Source: Certhia americana
Lineage: Eukaryota; Chordata; Aves; Passeriformes; Certhiidae
Direction: 5' to 3'
NCBI GenBank assembly: GCA_018697195.1
Contig: CM031866.1
Span: 4,661,418-4,725,417, forward strand
DNA length: 64,000 bases
The notes beneath the pieces were generated by a model, which had not been told where the DNA came from, did no database searches, and was given only the letters and a program-made list of their open reading frames with translations. This document shows, one piece after another, positions 39,531-51,600 of the stretch. The position numbers and the translations under genes are program-made. Each line of letters opens with the position of its first letter. Within the stretch, counting starts at the first letter, position 1.

Positions 39531-40969
39531 CCTGGCCTGCTCCAAACCTACCCAACAAACCACATTGTCACAAACAATGAGAAGATCCATTTAAGGCAGT
39601 CCTTGGACATCCCTCAGAGGCCAACAGCCAGAGTGTCCATTAACGGGCAAGGACAGGAGAAATGCCCTTTTAGCCTTCTTTGTAAACTTGCTTTGTCTGG
39701 CCCCTGCTATGTTCCATTCTTCCCATCCTCTCATCCCCAGAGGCTGGAGGAACTGACTTTTCAATTTCCAGCTCCTTCCTGAGCATATCTGCTGTTTGTC
39801 AAGCACAGGAGTGAAAGTGCAGCGCTCTCTTGTCTAACTCTAGTGAGTGTGTTTTGGAGGCTTTATATGAAAGGTAGGGACATGTGTGCTTAATACAGTC
39901 ATTTTTCAAAGCAAGAAAGACATCATAAGTGATTAACATAAATCAGATATCATTAATTATATGGACAGACTCCCCAAACTACTGCTGAAAGAAAGATGAA
40001 GGGGAAAAATAGTTATCCCTGTAACAGAAAGGAGTTAATGATGTATATTTCCTTCTTGTAACATTTTTCAAATTAGAAGTTTGCACAGAATTGCTTTTGA
40101 CCTGTAATTGAACCATCTTCAAATTCCCAGGGACAGAAAACTTAGTTAAATTCTCAATGCTTCTTCCCTGTATCACGAGAAAGCCAAGCAGCCCTGCTCA
40201 CCCCAGGAATTTACATGCTATAACACAGATACAGGGGAAAAAATGACTTTTCCTGATGCACATATTTTGCAATCCAAGCAAACCGGGAAAAAAGCAAGCA
40301 ATTGTAATCAAAGTAACTTATCTGAAACACAGTTTGTTGATGCAGTGAGAGATATAAATTTAAGAGTGTCCATCCCATTGGTACCACTTTGGTGAACTGA
40401 CTGTATTTAACTCTTGAGTCATGCCATTAAGTATAACACACAAAGGAAAATCACTAAGATAAAGAAGGACTTACAAACAGTTCCAAATGCTGTGATAAAT
40501 ATTTAGATTATTGACTGTAGTCTGATAGCATAATAAAGCCAGATATTTTAGGCTAATGTAAATGCTTATCTGTCTCTACTATCTACAGATCCTTGAGCAG
40601 AGAGATGCTATAGGTATTTTTATTATGTACCTATGGCAAACAGTCAACAAGAGCTGTTTTCCAAGTCTCAAAATTCCCCTAACCTGCATTATTTCCGCGG
40701 TGATTTTAGCTCTCAGTCTCCCAGCCAGACTAAAACCAGCCAAACATTAAAATGTAAACTCCTCAAGATGCCTCATCTCTGTTATTTTCCAGTGAGGTGT
40801 GGAAATTAATAAACTCTGTTTCTACTGGAGCCATGCAGAGAGAGAAAGCTTTCATATCCCAAGCCTCAGGCAAGCTGGAATTACTAAAAAAATCCATGGG
40901 CCAGGAGACAAGGTGGGGCAAGAAGATCAGAGCCTTCAATGCTCACTTTGATTCACACAGTGTAAGGTC

Positions 40970-41130
40970 AAAATTTATTTCTCCTACTGCGCTGGACACA
41001 AATGTCAGCAGATACTTTGGCATCACTGGCATAACAGAATTACACTTCTCTGCAGCGGCAGGATGGATTCTTGAAATTATTTGTCCCCCAGAGCAAGTGT
41101 AATTACCTTAATAGTCTTTAACGCAAGTGG
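40970..41130. promoter_or_regulatory. Candidate conserved non-coding element
   Basis: The stretch has CTACTGCGCTGG, CAGCGGCAGG and TTTAACGCAAG (three retained CpGs), plus GTGTAATTACCTTAATAG with TAATTA at 41100-41105 and TTGAAATTATTTG. The plus-strand frame through it (to 41102) has no recognisable product. The pattern resembles known vertebrate developmental enhancers in composition only. Confidence 0.3.
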
Positions 41131-44100
41131 GTAGTGTGGAAGGAGCTCATCACCAGCACATATGGTGTTAGATTTCTGTTAAAAAGGTTCATTTAGGAGG
41201 GTAGCAGGAAACAGCATACAAAAATATACATCAGTAGCACATAAAACTAAACTAGGATAAAAATGACAGATGGAGAAGCACAAATCCCTGACATCACTGG
41301 TGTGCTTATCTTCCTTCAACCAGGAAAAGAACTGTGTGCATTGCCTCCTGGCCTTCTCACTCTTGGCTCCTACACTCCCAGTCTACACCTCAAGCTCTCA
41401 GTGTGGACCTGGAAAATCCTGCAATGATGCCCAAAAATACTGGGGCATAATCCCTCCACCACTTCCTTCATGGGAAGAAATAGATGCATATACTGAAGGG
41501 TCAGAGATCATCTCTGATAGGGACATGAACAGGTCCATTCAGCTCTGAGTAATGAGCAAGCCAGCAATGTTAATTCCTCCTCCATTCCTCACTAATGCAG
41601 AACATTCATCACTAAGTGTGATAATAATAATGAATAATAATTAATTCCACTGGCTGCAGAAACATTAGAGAAACACAGATGTTAAAAATATCTTCTTTCC
41701 CCCCTAGGCTTGTTACACCTTCAAATATATCGAATTTAAAAGCAATGATGGATAATATTAGGTCCTAAAAGATATTTTTCTGATTCCATCTGCACCTAAA
41801 ATGAAGTACTGAGTAGGAAATTCACAGTTCTCCATTTTCCAATGGCACAGGTAAAAGATTAAACAGACCCAGCAGTGAAATGCTACCCAGGGCCTGTCAT
41901 TTGACCAGCAGGGAATTCCAATATTTACAGTGATGCTTCAGGTCTGAGCTTTCTTGCCCACTCAGATCACATTCCTCCTGAACTGTCTGCCTTGTTCTCT
42001 CCAACTGAAAGGGCAGTTGCTAATCAATTTATGCAGGGCTGACAATGAAGGCAACCAGATCTGCTCCGAGAGAAAACAGCAAAGGGCTTTTGGACTTGAA
42101 GCCCCTCTGTGGCACATTGGATGCTGCTGGAAGGCATCAGCAGGGCTGGCTGTGCTTGCAGAGCTGCTGAGTGGGGATGGCTGGCTGCCTCCTGAACGGG
42201 AGCCAGGCATCATCACGGGTGTCTGCTGCTAATGAGTGAGCACAGGATCCCACTGGGGCTCTTGTCAGGCTGAGCTGTGCACACAATTTATTCCTGCTGC
42301 AGCCTCCGAGGGTGGCTGCTGGGTGCTGAAAGGTCCTACTGAGCTGAGGGTGCCCAGAGAAAAGAAGGAAGGAAAAGACCATAAGGCTCTGTTGCCTGGC
42401 ACTTCAGGTATGCCTTCTTGTGCCTCCAGCTACTTTGTAAACTCAGGACGACACCACAAGCTTCAGAGAGGTGCAAGAAACCCAGTCCTGCCTGCAGCTG
42501 CCACAAGCTCTTTGGACACCAAGTGCTGAGCAACACAATTCACCTTCTGCACGGCTTGAAGCTTCTGCACAACATTTCCTTATGCAATACATTTAGTTCA
42601 GCATTTTGATGCATTAGTATCGAGGAATGAAACCCCAAATAGGACAGTAAAGAAGGGCAAGGCCAATGGGTACCTTTAGTTGTCAATAAAACCAAACTGC
42701 AGCAGGCCCCAGGCAGCCCAGAAGTAACTTCATGGCAGAGAACATAAAATAAAATTTCCACTTTAGTCAGTTACTTGGTCCCTCTAGTCGCAGGAGCTCC
42801 TGCATGAGACTGATGTCACTGACACCCAACCAACACACCACATTCCCATCCAAAGTCATTTCCAAAGAGAAATTACTGCACAGTGTGCTGCAGGGATACA
42901 AGAAGGGAAGGAAACAGTGACTCTTCAAGATACCTCAGGATGACAGAACCATTGCTACCCCGTTACAAGAACACAGGATCAACTCTGAGAGGGGTTTTCC
43001 TCTCTCTTTCCACTTGTACAACTCAGCAGCTCACACAAAATTAATTGCACACTGGACATACCCGTGGCAGTTGTGTCTGAGCAGGGAGGCTGCCTGCAGC
43101 CAGCAGCTCCACGGGTTACTTCCAAACTGCACACCCACATTTGCACACATCAGGCTTTTGGCATGGGACCTTAAGAAACTGGATTGTTAATATCTCAAGT
43201 TCCTCTGAAGAGACTAGGAAAACAAGCAAGTTTAAAAAAATACTGGTGAATTTTGATAGGTTTTGCAGGTGTGAAGAAAACATAACACAGAAAAAAACAC
43301 TAGCTGGTGAATCAACTCCAGACTGATACAGAGGAAAGCAAAAGGAACTTTCTACCATGATGAAAACTTTCCTGCAGCTTATGGAAAAGGCTTTAAATCA
43401 CCTAAGAGGAAGTTCTCTCCCCAGCTTTTTCAGACTTCTCAGATAGTTCTGTTAAATGCTGGTTTAATACTTCCAAGTCCAACCACAGCCAGAACTTAAC
43501 AAAACAAGCAGTATTCAAGGCATTAAGAAACAAAGAGGAGAAAAATAATCAACACACTGACTGAGGTTTTCAGAGACCTCAAGAACAAAACCAGAAGTGA
43601 ACAAAAAACCCTTATTCTTACTTTCTGAAGGAACTACAATTAATCACTAGAAGTAAAGAATTAAGCAAGACCTAGAATATACTTTAAATGCTTATTCCAG
43701 ACAGGGGTGGTGTGGATATTCTGGGATTACTGTGCTGGGAATGGGAACAGGTGAGGTCATTGGCTCTAAGGCCACCAGAAGCAGCCCTTTACTGAGGAAC
43801 CTGAATGTTATCAACAGAGTTTCTGCAGCCACATGTCTAAACTGTTCTCAGGAAAAGACTTTTGCTTCAGCACCTCTTCAAAACTCACTTTGGGTAGGAG
43901 TCTTTGAGTGTTAAACCAAAACTGTGAGAAACAACTGGCTCCAGTTAAAATGGGAGCTCACTTCTTAGAAAGTCTTTTCAGCTGGGAATGAAGAATGAGT
44001 GAGACACGATGTCTCTATTTCAATCCATTCATCCATCCCAAACAACAAAGGAGGTTCAGGGAGAAAAAGGAAAAAAATCAGCCTTTATGAAAGAAGTCTG

Positions 44101-45054
44101 AGTGTCTGAATTACATCTAAAGCCAGTCTCACCTCACTTCCCTTGTGCATTACTGAACCATCCCCAGCTTTATGAGGTATTGACAAATCTGACTCCTTAG
44201 TATTATTTACCACTGCAAAGTCAGCAAGGGCTTTAACACCAGCTCAAACCACAGACTATGAATAAGCAACTAGCAGATCCTCTTAAGAGCTGGGTGGAGC
44301 ACTTTGCTTTCCATCCCCAGCACCTCTCTATCCACCAGTCCTATAGCCAGGGGAAAGAAATGCTTGGGGTGCAGTGCAGACTTTGGATTTATACAAGAAC
44401 CCATAACAGGGAACAACCCTGCCAACTTCTCCCTGTTAATCTCTTCCTTTGGCCCACTGAGCTCCTAACAGAATCATCAGGAACCAAAAGCTTCTTGTTC
44501 TCACAAGTGAAAAAAAATTTACTTTTTTTGTTTTAAATTTAGTCACTTTTCACTTGTATTGGCTACAATTTCCCCCAATGCAGCCTTTTCAACAAACTTT
44601 TCTTTGTGGCAACTAGAACCAGTCAAGCAGTCACATTTCAGAAGTCTCCTGAAATCCACCTCCTTGGCAATCCAATAGCTCCCACTACTGACCTTCTAGA
44701 CAGAAAATTGATGTACTTGACCTTACCTGAGGAAGTGCAGAACAGGGAAGGCAATGGGTCATTCCAACCCATCACTTCTTGGCCTGCATTTCATTTCTGG
44801 AGTTAATTTTGTATCACACAGTATCAATAGGTACTTGGAATTTCTTAATACAAGTTTCCTTTCTTCATCCAAGCCAAATGTCCTTGTAGAGAGTACATAT
44901 AAAAATAGGTACACAGAAGTTTAGCATTAGCAGGTCCTCTATATGAACCCATGCCTTATTTCACCATGTGGCTCCAAGCTCCAGTTAAAGTGCCAAAATA
45001 TTTAAACTGGTTGCTATTGTGGCATTAAGACAGAGCTACTTGTCTAAATTCTAA

Positions 45055-45069
45055 TTTTTTTTTTTTTTT
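45055..45069 (+). repeat. Poly(T) run
   Basis: A 15-nt T run at the edge of unique DNA; a simple mononucleotide tract. Confidence 0.85.
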
Positions 45070-46979
45070 AAGCTCAAAAAAGCAGCCCTTACCTTTTCTC
45101 CATATTTTCCCTGAATTTTGGGCTTAATCCCTTTGATCTTCTTAAGGGTCTGTGGGCTAACATCATACCTAACAAGCTGCCTGTGGAACAACATACCAGC
45201 CCAAAAATTTGACATGAGAGAACAGGACCTAGAAAGGCAAACCACTCTTCAGTGCTCAAAACTACCTTATATTTACACTGTGAAAACAAAAAGAATCAAA
45301 GTGTTTGATACAAGACAAACAGCATCTATAATTCACTAGCTAGGTCAAGGACACACTTGTTAAAGAAAATCACCTCAGAAAAATGTTTATCTCATGCCAG
45401 ATCTTTTCTATAAGAGGAACAGTAGGTAATTAAGGCTTCTTTTATCCAGCAGTCAAAGGGGACATCAGAATTTTTTTCCTTTAGCTCCTAAAAGAAATGG
45501 TGTTCTTTCACTGATGCTGGAGCTGGTTTACTGTGACACATACCATACTCAGCCAACATGTCAACAGATACAACAGCAGCTGCTAATGTAATTCTATGTG
45601 TTATCTTTTCCTTCAGGAAATCACAGTCTGACTTTGTTTGCCCACCTGTTTAAAAAAAACCCACAAACCCTACATAACTAACACCTACGACCAGAGCATC
45701 CCAAACATTGTTCATTTTCCATGCTCCTGAAGGAAGACCTGCCTGGGATTTGAAGGACAAGCTCCACCTTCACACTTCAGCTCCACAATTAACCCTGTTC
45801 CCTTCTCTGCTTCCAGCAGTAGATCTGAAATACGATGGAAAGTCCTTACATAAGTGATGAAAAAAAGCCCCTGGACAGGTCTTCCCCCTACACAGACTTC
45901 AGCTCCAAGAAGGTTTCTCCTACACACCTAAAACAGGGTCAGAGTTTCAATCAGGGCAAGAAACAATTTGGTCCTGGCCCAAATTCCTCTGTGTCAGAGA
46001 AGATGGAATGATCCCAGAACAAGTCTATCAGCAGGTTGCAGCTGTGAGGAGGAAGATTTCATCTAGTCTGAACCCCACTAGACTTGTCCCAGCTGCACTT
46101 GTTTATTTGGGCACCAGTCAGAGATAAGAAGTCAAGTTTAAATACAGAGTATTTCTATATAACCATGATGCAGAAGACCAAACTATTTCCCCATGGTCCA
46201 GGCCAGCAATCAGTTCCTAGCACATTATATTCTCATCCATAACCTCCAGATATTTTATTGGCAGGTTGGTTCCATCTTAGGAATTACAGGCAATGGAAGG
46301 GATTGAGAAATGCAATGTAAATGAAAGGCACATGGCACAGTTTCATGGAATTTGTTGGAAAGACTCCAGGACTGGCCCAGGTTCTCTGAGCTTACTTTCA
46401 GTGTGGTGAAATGCTGTGTGATTCAGATCTGGAAAATGGCACCTATGAAACACCAGGATAAAGAGGCAGGGGTTACTCCCTCTGCAAGACAAATCGTTTT
46501 GAGCTTTTTGTTAGGAAGTGGGGACTGGAAGTGTTGAGGCCAAATCCTTCACAGAGAGAGGCACACACTTTTCTCCAGGCAAGGAGAGCATCATCAAGGA
46601 TGTACCTGGAATCTCAAAGGGGATCAGATAACATTTTATCACTTTCTGCCTTAACTTAGAGACTGAGTGGGTATACCCGTGAAAGAAGATAATTTTTTAT
46701 TGTTGCTGTTGATTAATGTGTTCATAATCTTTTAAATCCCACTGGAAGGGTGCTCCAGATTTTTGCAAAATATTCCCCAAAAAACTAAATCAGCAACAGA
46801 GAAAACAGGAGCAGCATCTTAACATCCACTGCTCATCCTCATGGGAAAAATGTGCAAAAATGTTCTAAGGAATGATGGATCACAAATTCAGCTTCAGCAG
46901 AGATAAGCTGTTCTGCCCAAATTTCACAGTTTAAACATAAGCTTTTCTTGGATTGAGTTCTCTCCCCGCACACAAAAAG

Positions 46980-46980
<1 letters not shown>

Positions 46981-47017
<37 letters not shown>
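46981..47017 (+). repeat. Long pure poly(A) run (37 A)
   Basis: This is the longest uninterrupted mononucleotide run in the window. It is preceded by CACAAAAAG and followed by GCGAATC. Avian CR1 does not use poly(A) tails, and no gene-derived body or polyadenylation signal is visible just upstream, so a processed pseudogene is not supported. It is likely length-polymorphic and its assembled length may be inexact. Confidence 0.95.
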
Positions 47018-47018
<1 letters not shown>

Positions 47019-47189
47019 CGAATCTCAACCTGTTGCACTGTGTTTTTGCAAAGTTTCACAGCTTTATACATCAGGAAATGGATTTAGAAAAGACCTTCAG
47101 GTTCCATTGGCCTCCATGCTTTTGGTACAAAGAGAGCTGTTGAGAAGCTGCTTGTCCCCTTTGTTTCCTCCCTTTTTTCTCTTTGTAGA

Positions 47190-47480
47190 CTCAGAGAAGC
47201 ATAATCCTGAATTGATAGCCTCTCCCAATGCTCAAGCCATGATTTATCAGTCCAGGAGGCTGCAGTGGAGAAGTAATTGCATTAGCACTGCCACTGATAA
47301 ATAGTGCTTCCTTCAGACTTACGAGCCGCTGAGGGCTAATTACTCCTCAGATTCCAGATTCCGTTTGGCTTTAATCACAGGGTGAATCATCTCTTTCCAA
47401 ACATGGCAGATATTAATGGTGGCACTCTTATCCTAATTAATCTTCCATGGGGAAGGCCTTTTCTTTTAATTAAAGACATG
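47190..47480. promoter_or_regulatory. Strong candidate homeobox-rich conserved element
   Basis: This block has the highest density of homeodomain-type words I found: TAATCC (47202-47207), TAATTGCATTAG (47274-47285), GGGCTAATTAC (about 47333), GCTTTAATC (about 47368), ATTAATGG (about 47412), TAATTAATC (47434-47442) and TTTTAATTAAAG (47464-47475). GATAA-type and E-box-like words and retained CpGs (TTACGAGCCGC, TTCCGTTTGG) lie among them. No coding frame of note covers it. This resembles a deeply conserved developmental enhancer, but conservation and activity are inferred. Confidence 0.4.
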
Positions 47481-48849
47481 AAAATGTGCAAAAATGACAA
47501 AAGAGCATGTGGCCAAGTAAGGACAAGAGTCAAAGCACCACAGAGGATGGTGAGGATTGTTTTCACAGGGAGATAATGTAATGAGCCATATTCATCCCTG
47601 GCATCTGGATTTTGACCTTATTAAGCTGACACATTGAGACAAATTCATCTTCAACACTTCTGCTAAGGGAAAGTGGTGTTGATGAAGGAACGGAAGACCC
47701 ATTCCAGCATCTTGGGCTCTGTGGCTCAGCCATTTATACTCAACACCCTCAAAGACCTACAGCTCAATAATGAAGATATGAAAAATCCCAAGAATCAGCA
47801 ATTTATTGGGCAAGCTGCAGAAAACTCTTGCTGCCATCACTCTAAGCATAGGACAAAAAAACAAACACCAGATCTTCAGACATGGCAGAATCAAAATTTC
47901 CATCAAATCTAAGCAAAAAGTAATGTTTTACTAAATGCTCACTAGCTCTGATGAGATATACTTTGAAATATCAAACAAGTTAATTTGATATATCATATCA
48001 GCTCTCAAAAGTTTGCTCCTGGGAACAGTGGTCACAAACCCAAGTTCAGATGTCAGTCTGCCGTGAACTGGTTGCTGAGAATGAATTTCTTTCAAAGGCA
48101 AACTTCACACAGGATTTATGTGGACAATATCTGAAATATGGTCTGTGAAATGTATGTTTCAGTAAATAATTGAGGATCCTGTCTAGGTCATGATGTTTTC
48201 CATCATCAAGGATTCCTTTGAACTAGGAGTCTAAGGGAATCTATGCTCTGGCACAAATGGACCTTTGGACAGACACAACTTCGCTATCCTGTATTTCAGA
48301 GACAGGCTGTGGGGAAATACAACAGTCAAGAATGGCAACGAAGACTCATCAGTCAGCCTTATTACATTATTTGGAGTCAGTTGGCAGATTGCTTACCACC
48401 CTTGAATGGTCAGTTGATAAATACTCAGCCAGGGTCTGTGCAGTGGGTTTACAAAGAAACAATTATTCTCACAATGGGAAGAGGTAATAAGGTGGGATAA
48501 CATTTTCTTTGAAATTTCTCAGAGCAGATTTACTGAAGAGCTGTTTTGCTCTCAGAACCTCCAGGAATTTCAAGGAGACTCTTACAAAGTGCTGTCCCTG
48601 GGAATTTCACCTACATTTGTACCTTTTGTCTTCCTTAAGCAAAAGGGCTGCATATGCTTTTGCTGCTCTTTTAGCTGGCAAACAGAAGAAAACTCTGTTC
48701 AAAGACCCTCTGAAAGGAGGTGCAAAACAGTTCTTGCCCTACATATTTCAATTATCAGAGCTCCAGTCCAACCCGAGGTTCATGGTGTTCCCAGGCACTG
48801 AGGAAATGCACCTACTGGCACATTAAGTGAGACTGCAGTCAATACCTCC

Positions 48850-49010
48850 AAAGTGCCTGTTTATGCTGCAGCAGAGAGCTGATAAACAGCCTTGCTTCTA
48901 GATTCTCTTAATTTAGAATTCATTACGTCTCTCTTTCAATGAAAGATAAACCAATAGCTGCCCTTGACAGCTGTTTTCTTTGGGGTCATTCTCTCTATCC
49001 ACCCATCTAC
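48850..49010. promoter_or_regulatory. Candidate conserved non-coding element
   Basis: The segment contains CTTAATTTAGAATTC, CATTACGTCTC with a CpG, TCTTTCAATGAAAGATAAACC (a palindromic CTTTCAATGAAAG followed by a FOX-like ATAAACC) and CTTGACAGCTG. Binding-site-like words cluster here, but there is no comparative support. Confidence 0.22.
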
Positions 49011-51289
49011 TCTTTCTTCAGGGGGTTTTGCTCACTGTAATGCTAGCTCTATCAATTTCATTCAATTCTTCCAACACAATCTACAGGGACTGAGCAGGAC
49101 AGCAAAGCCAAATGCATTTAACTATTTGGGTGCCAGGCATCAGTGTGAGCTATGATAGCTAAAGGAACTGTGGCCACAGCAAGAGCTCTATCACAATAAG
49201 GAGCATGAGTAAATGAGAAGATGATGCCAAAAGGTGAGACACTCAGCAGGATGCCAGCTGGATTGACTTGAGAGGCTTTATTTTAGCTCAGCTAGTATTG
49301 CACCTGGCTGCAAGCTCTGCCAGGGTCTCAGCTGGAAATTCAGTTGTGTTAGTGAGCCAGATATACACACAGGACACATCCAGACTTTTTAGAGTGATGA
49401 TTGCTTTCCAGGACTCCAATTTATAGTCAGAAAAAGACATATGACTACTTGAAGAGCCTGAGAAGTCCCTATTAGATCAGTGGTTCATGTAATGCAGTCT
49501 CATTTCTCCAGCAGAAACCATAGAAGATGCTGTTGACAGAATATGAAGCCTGTGTGTTCCCTTCCTCAGCAGATTCCTCCAACACCCACAGTCATTGCAC
49601 AAGGGACCACGAAGAAAACATCCCTGCCTACTCCTTTTAGTATCCTTTCAGAGAGCAGTTACTTATGAAATTATCCTTCTCAAGGCTGCTGAGGTTAAAA
49701 AGCTGCTCAGGTGGGAAGCTTAGGAAAGAAGGTAAAGAACAAAGAGGGCAGTGGAAGATAAGGAGCTTAAACTACACCATTGACACCATCCTCACTACTA
49801 ACTCTGGAGTAACTGTAAAACATTTCCTGGTGCCAAAGTCTAGAAAAACAGTGTGATATTGTACAGAGGGTTCCCAGGGGCCTGCTGAGGATTTAGTGTC
49901 TTCATTCCTATGGTGGCACCACACAGATAAGACTTTTATAAACACCTCAAAGAGGAAGCAGAGGCAGTAACTTTCATATTGGTCCCCTGTGAAAAATTCA
50001 GGGATACTCTTGGTAGAACTTTTCATGATACTGTAAGAACATAGTGACTCCTCATTTTAAGAGCAGCCTGTCCTATCCATAGGTTTCTCACATTGATCCT
50101 CAGCTACTTGTTTAGCATCACAAAAGATGGGATACAAAAGAAAGCCTCAAATTACTTTTTTCCTTTTCACAGCTGAGTTTATTTCTGCTCCTATGCTGTG
50201 GTCAGCATTTGCTCACTGAAGCTACAAAATCTTCTATCTGCAAAACCCACAGTTAGCAAAAGGCAAACTACAATGAATTAGTGCAGAATGGCAAGAACAA
50301 TATTGACAAATCTTTGATGGTCAAAGTCTCAAAATGCTGATAGCAGCAATAGAACTGAATTGGGTTTTTTTAAGTAATCAGAAAACAAAGTGAGCATCAA
50401 AAGCTTTCCAACTACACCAAGACTTAAAAGGAGAGGAGGCTAGGTCTTAAAATTTGTTATTCTTCAAGCTGAAGAGACTTCAACAAAACCACTATAGGCT
50501 TTCAAAGCTGTTTTGTCAGGAGCATCCCAGAACTCCCTCCTGTCATTCCTGTAACAGTTTATTCAAGCATTTTTCTCTGTCTGGTTGATTTAGGCTGTCT
50601 GACACTGGCTCAGTTCCCAGGCCACACGATTCAGAAGCTTATAGGGACATGGTAGACTCCAAAAAGCCATTCCATGACTTTGCACCAACAATCCAATGAA
50701 CAGCCTTCAATGTCAAGGGGTAATGGCTAAAGAAAACTGTGAGAGCAACCTCTGAGCTAATTGTGGCAAAAGTTTCTGTGGCAGCCCTCAGCTCTGTCCC
50801 TGCAAACTAATGTCTGAGCATCATCTGACCTGGGGCCATCAGCCAGAAATCATGGCCAGAAGTCGGTGGGAAATAGAAAACAACCCTTTCTGTCTGTACA
50901 CCAGTGGATCCACCTCTGACATTATTAAACTGGAAATACTGGTCAAAAAATATCTTTCTCCCCTCCATCCTATCCCCCAAAAAGTGAAAGAAATGCCACC
51001 ATATTTTAGAATTGGGTATGGTATGTCAAAACCATCTCAGCAAAGCAGAAGCCTGCTACCAGGAAGCAACATGTGGGGAAAATGAACCACAAAATGAGCC
51101 AGACCTGCCCACTCCCTCAACCAAAAGGAAGCAGCTACTGTTTCTATGGTGAGTGGGAAAGACATCTACTTCAGTATGGCACTGGAAGGAGCCCACATTC
51201 CCTGGCAGCAAAGCCTTCCTCTCTCCTCAGCTGTAATAAAAAACCACCTCTCCCTCTCTCCTTACCAGCCTCTCATTAAAGGTTCAAAT

Positions 51290-51600
51290 GATCCCCAAGC
51301 AGAGAAAAGTAATTAGGATCCAGCTCCTGGGAATTGCTATCAGTTTGCTCACACTGGCTGGGAAACGGCTGAACATTTCCATCCACCTGCAAGGCTACGA
51401 TAGAATTTCCAGTGGCTTTTGCCACTGTACTGCATGGTGGCTCCCAGATCACAGGAGAAATCCTGCCTGCAAGCCCTCAGCACAGCCAGGCTCCCACTGT
51501 TCTGATAATGCAAACTGCCAGCCCGCAGTTTCAATTGGAAAAGCAACCACAGTGGAATAAAGTCAAGATTAACCCATTGAGTCACCCTGCCCCGTTTCCC
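51290..51600. promoter_or_regulatory. Candidate conserved non-coding element
   Basis: The block includes AGTAATTAGGATCC (about 51308), GAATTGCTATCAG, AAACGGCTG and CTACGATAG with CpGs, TTCTGATAATGC, GCCCGCAGTTTC and TCAATTGG. Open frames exist on both strands (for example 51349-51603 on the minus strand) but read as random. Several CpGs are retained over 300 bp of unique DNA. This is a modest enhancer or conserved-element candidate. Confidence 0.25.

Larger units (their letters stand above)
36258..46980. other. Non-coding unique sequence
   Basis: About 10.7 kb with no recognisable gene or RNA. It includes possible conserved blocks at about 39395-39530 and 40970-41130, a 19-nt A run at 38786-38804 and a T run at 45055-45069. 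A 152-codon minus-strand frame (36326-36784) shows no domain and is judged random. The region around 37345-37395 (GACGCAGCTATATTAATAGC) may also be regulatory. Confidence 0.65.

Noticed and set aside
46981..47017. Poly(A) tail of a processed pseudogene
   Set aside because: No gene-like body, AATAAA-type signal or target duplication was seen upstream, and such copies are rare in birds.
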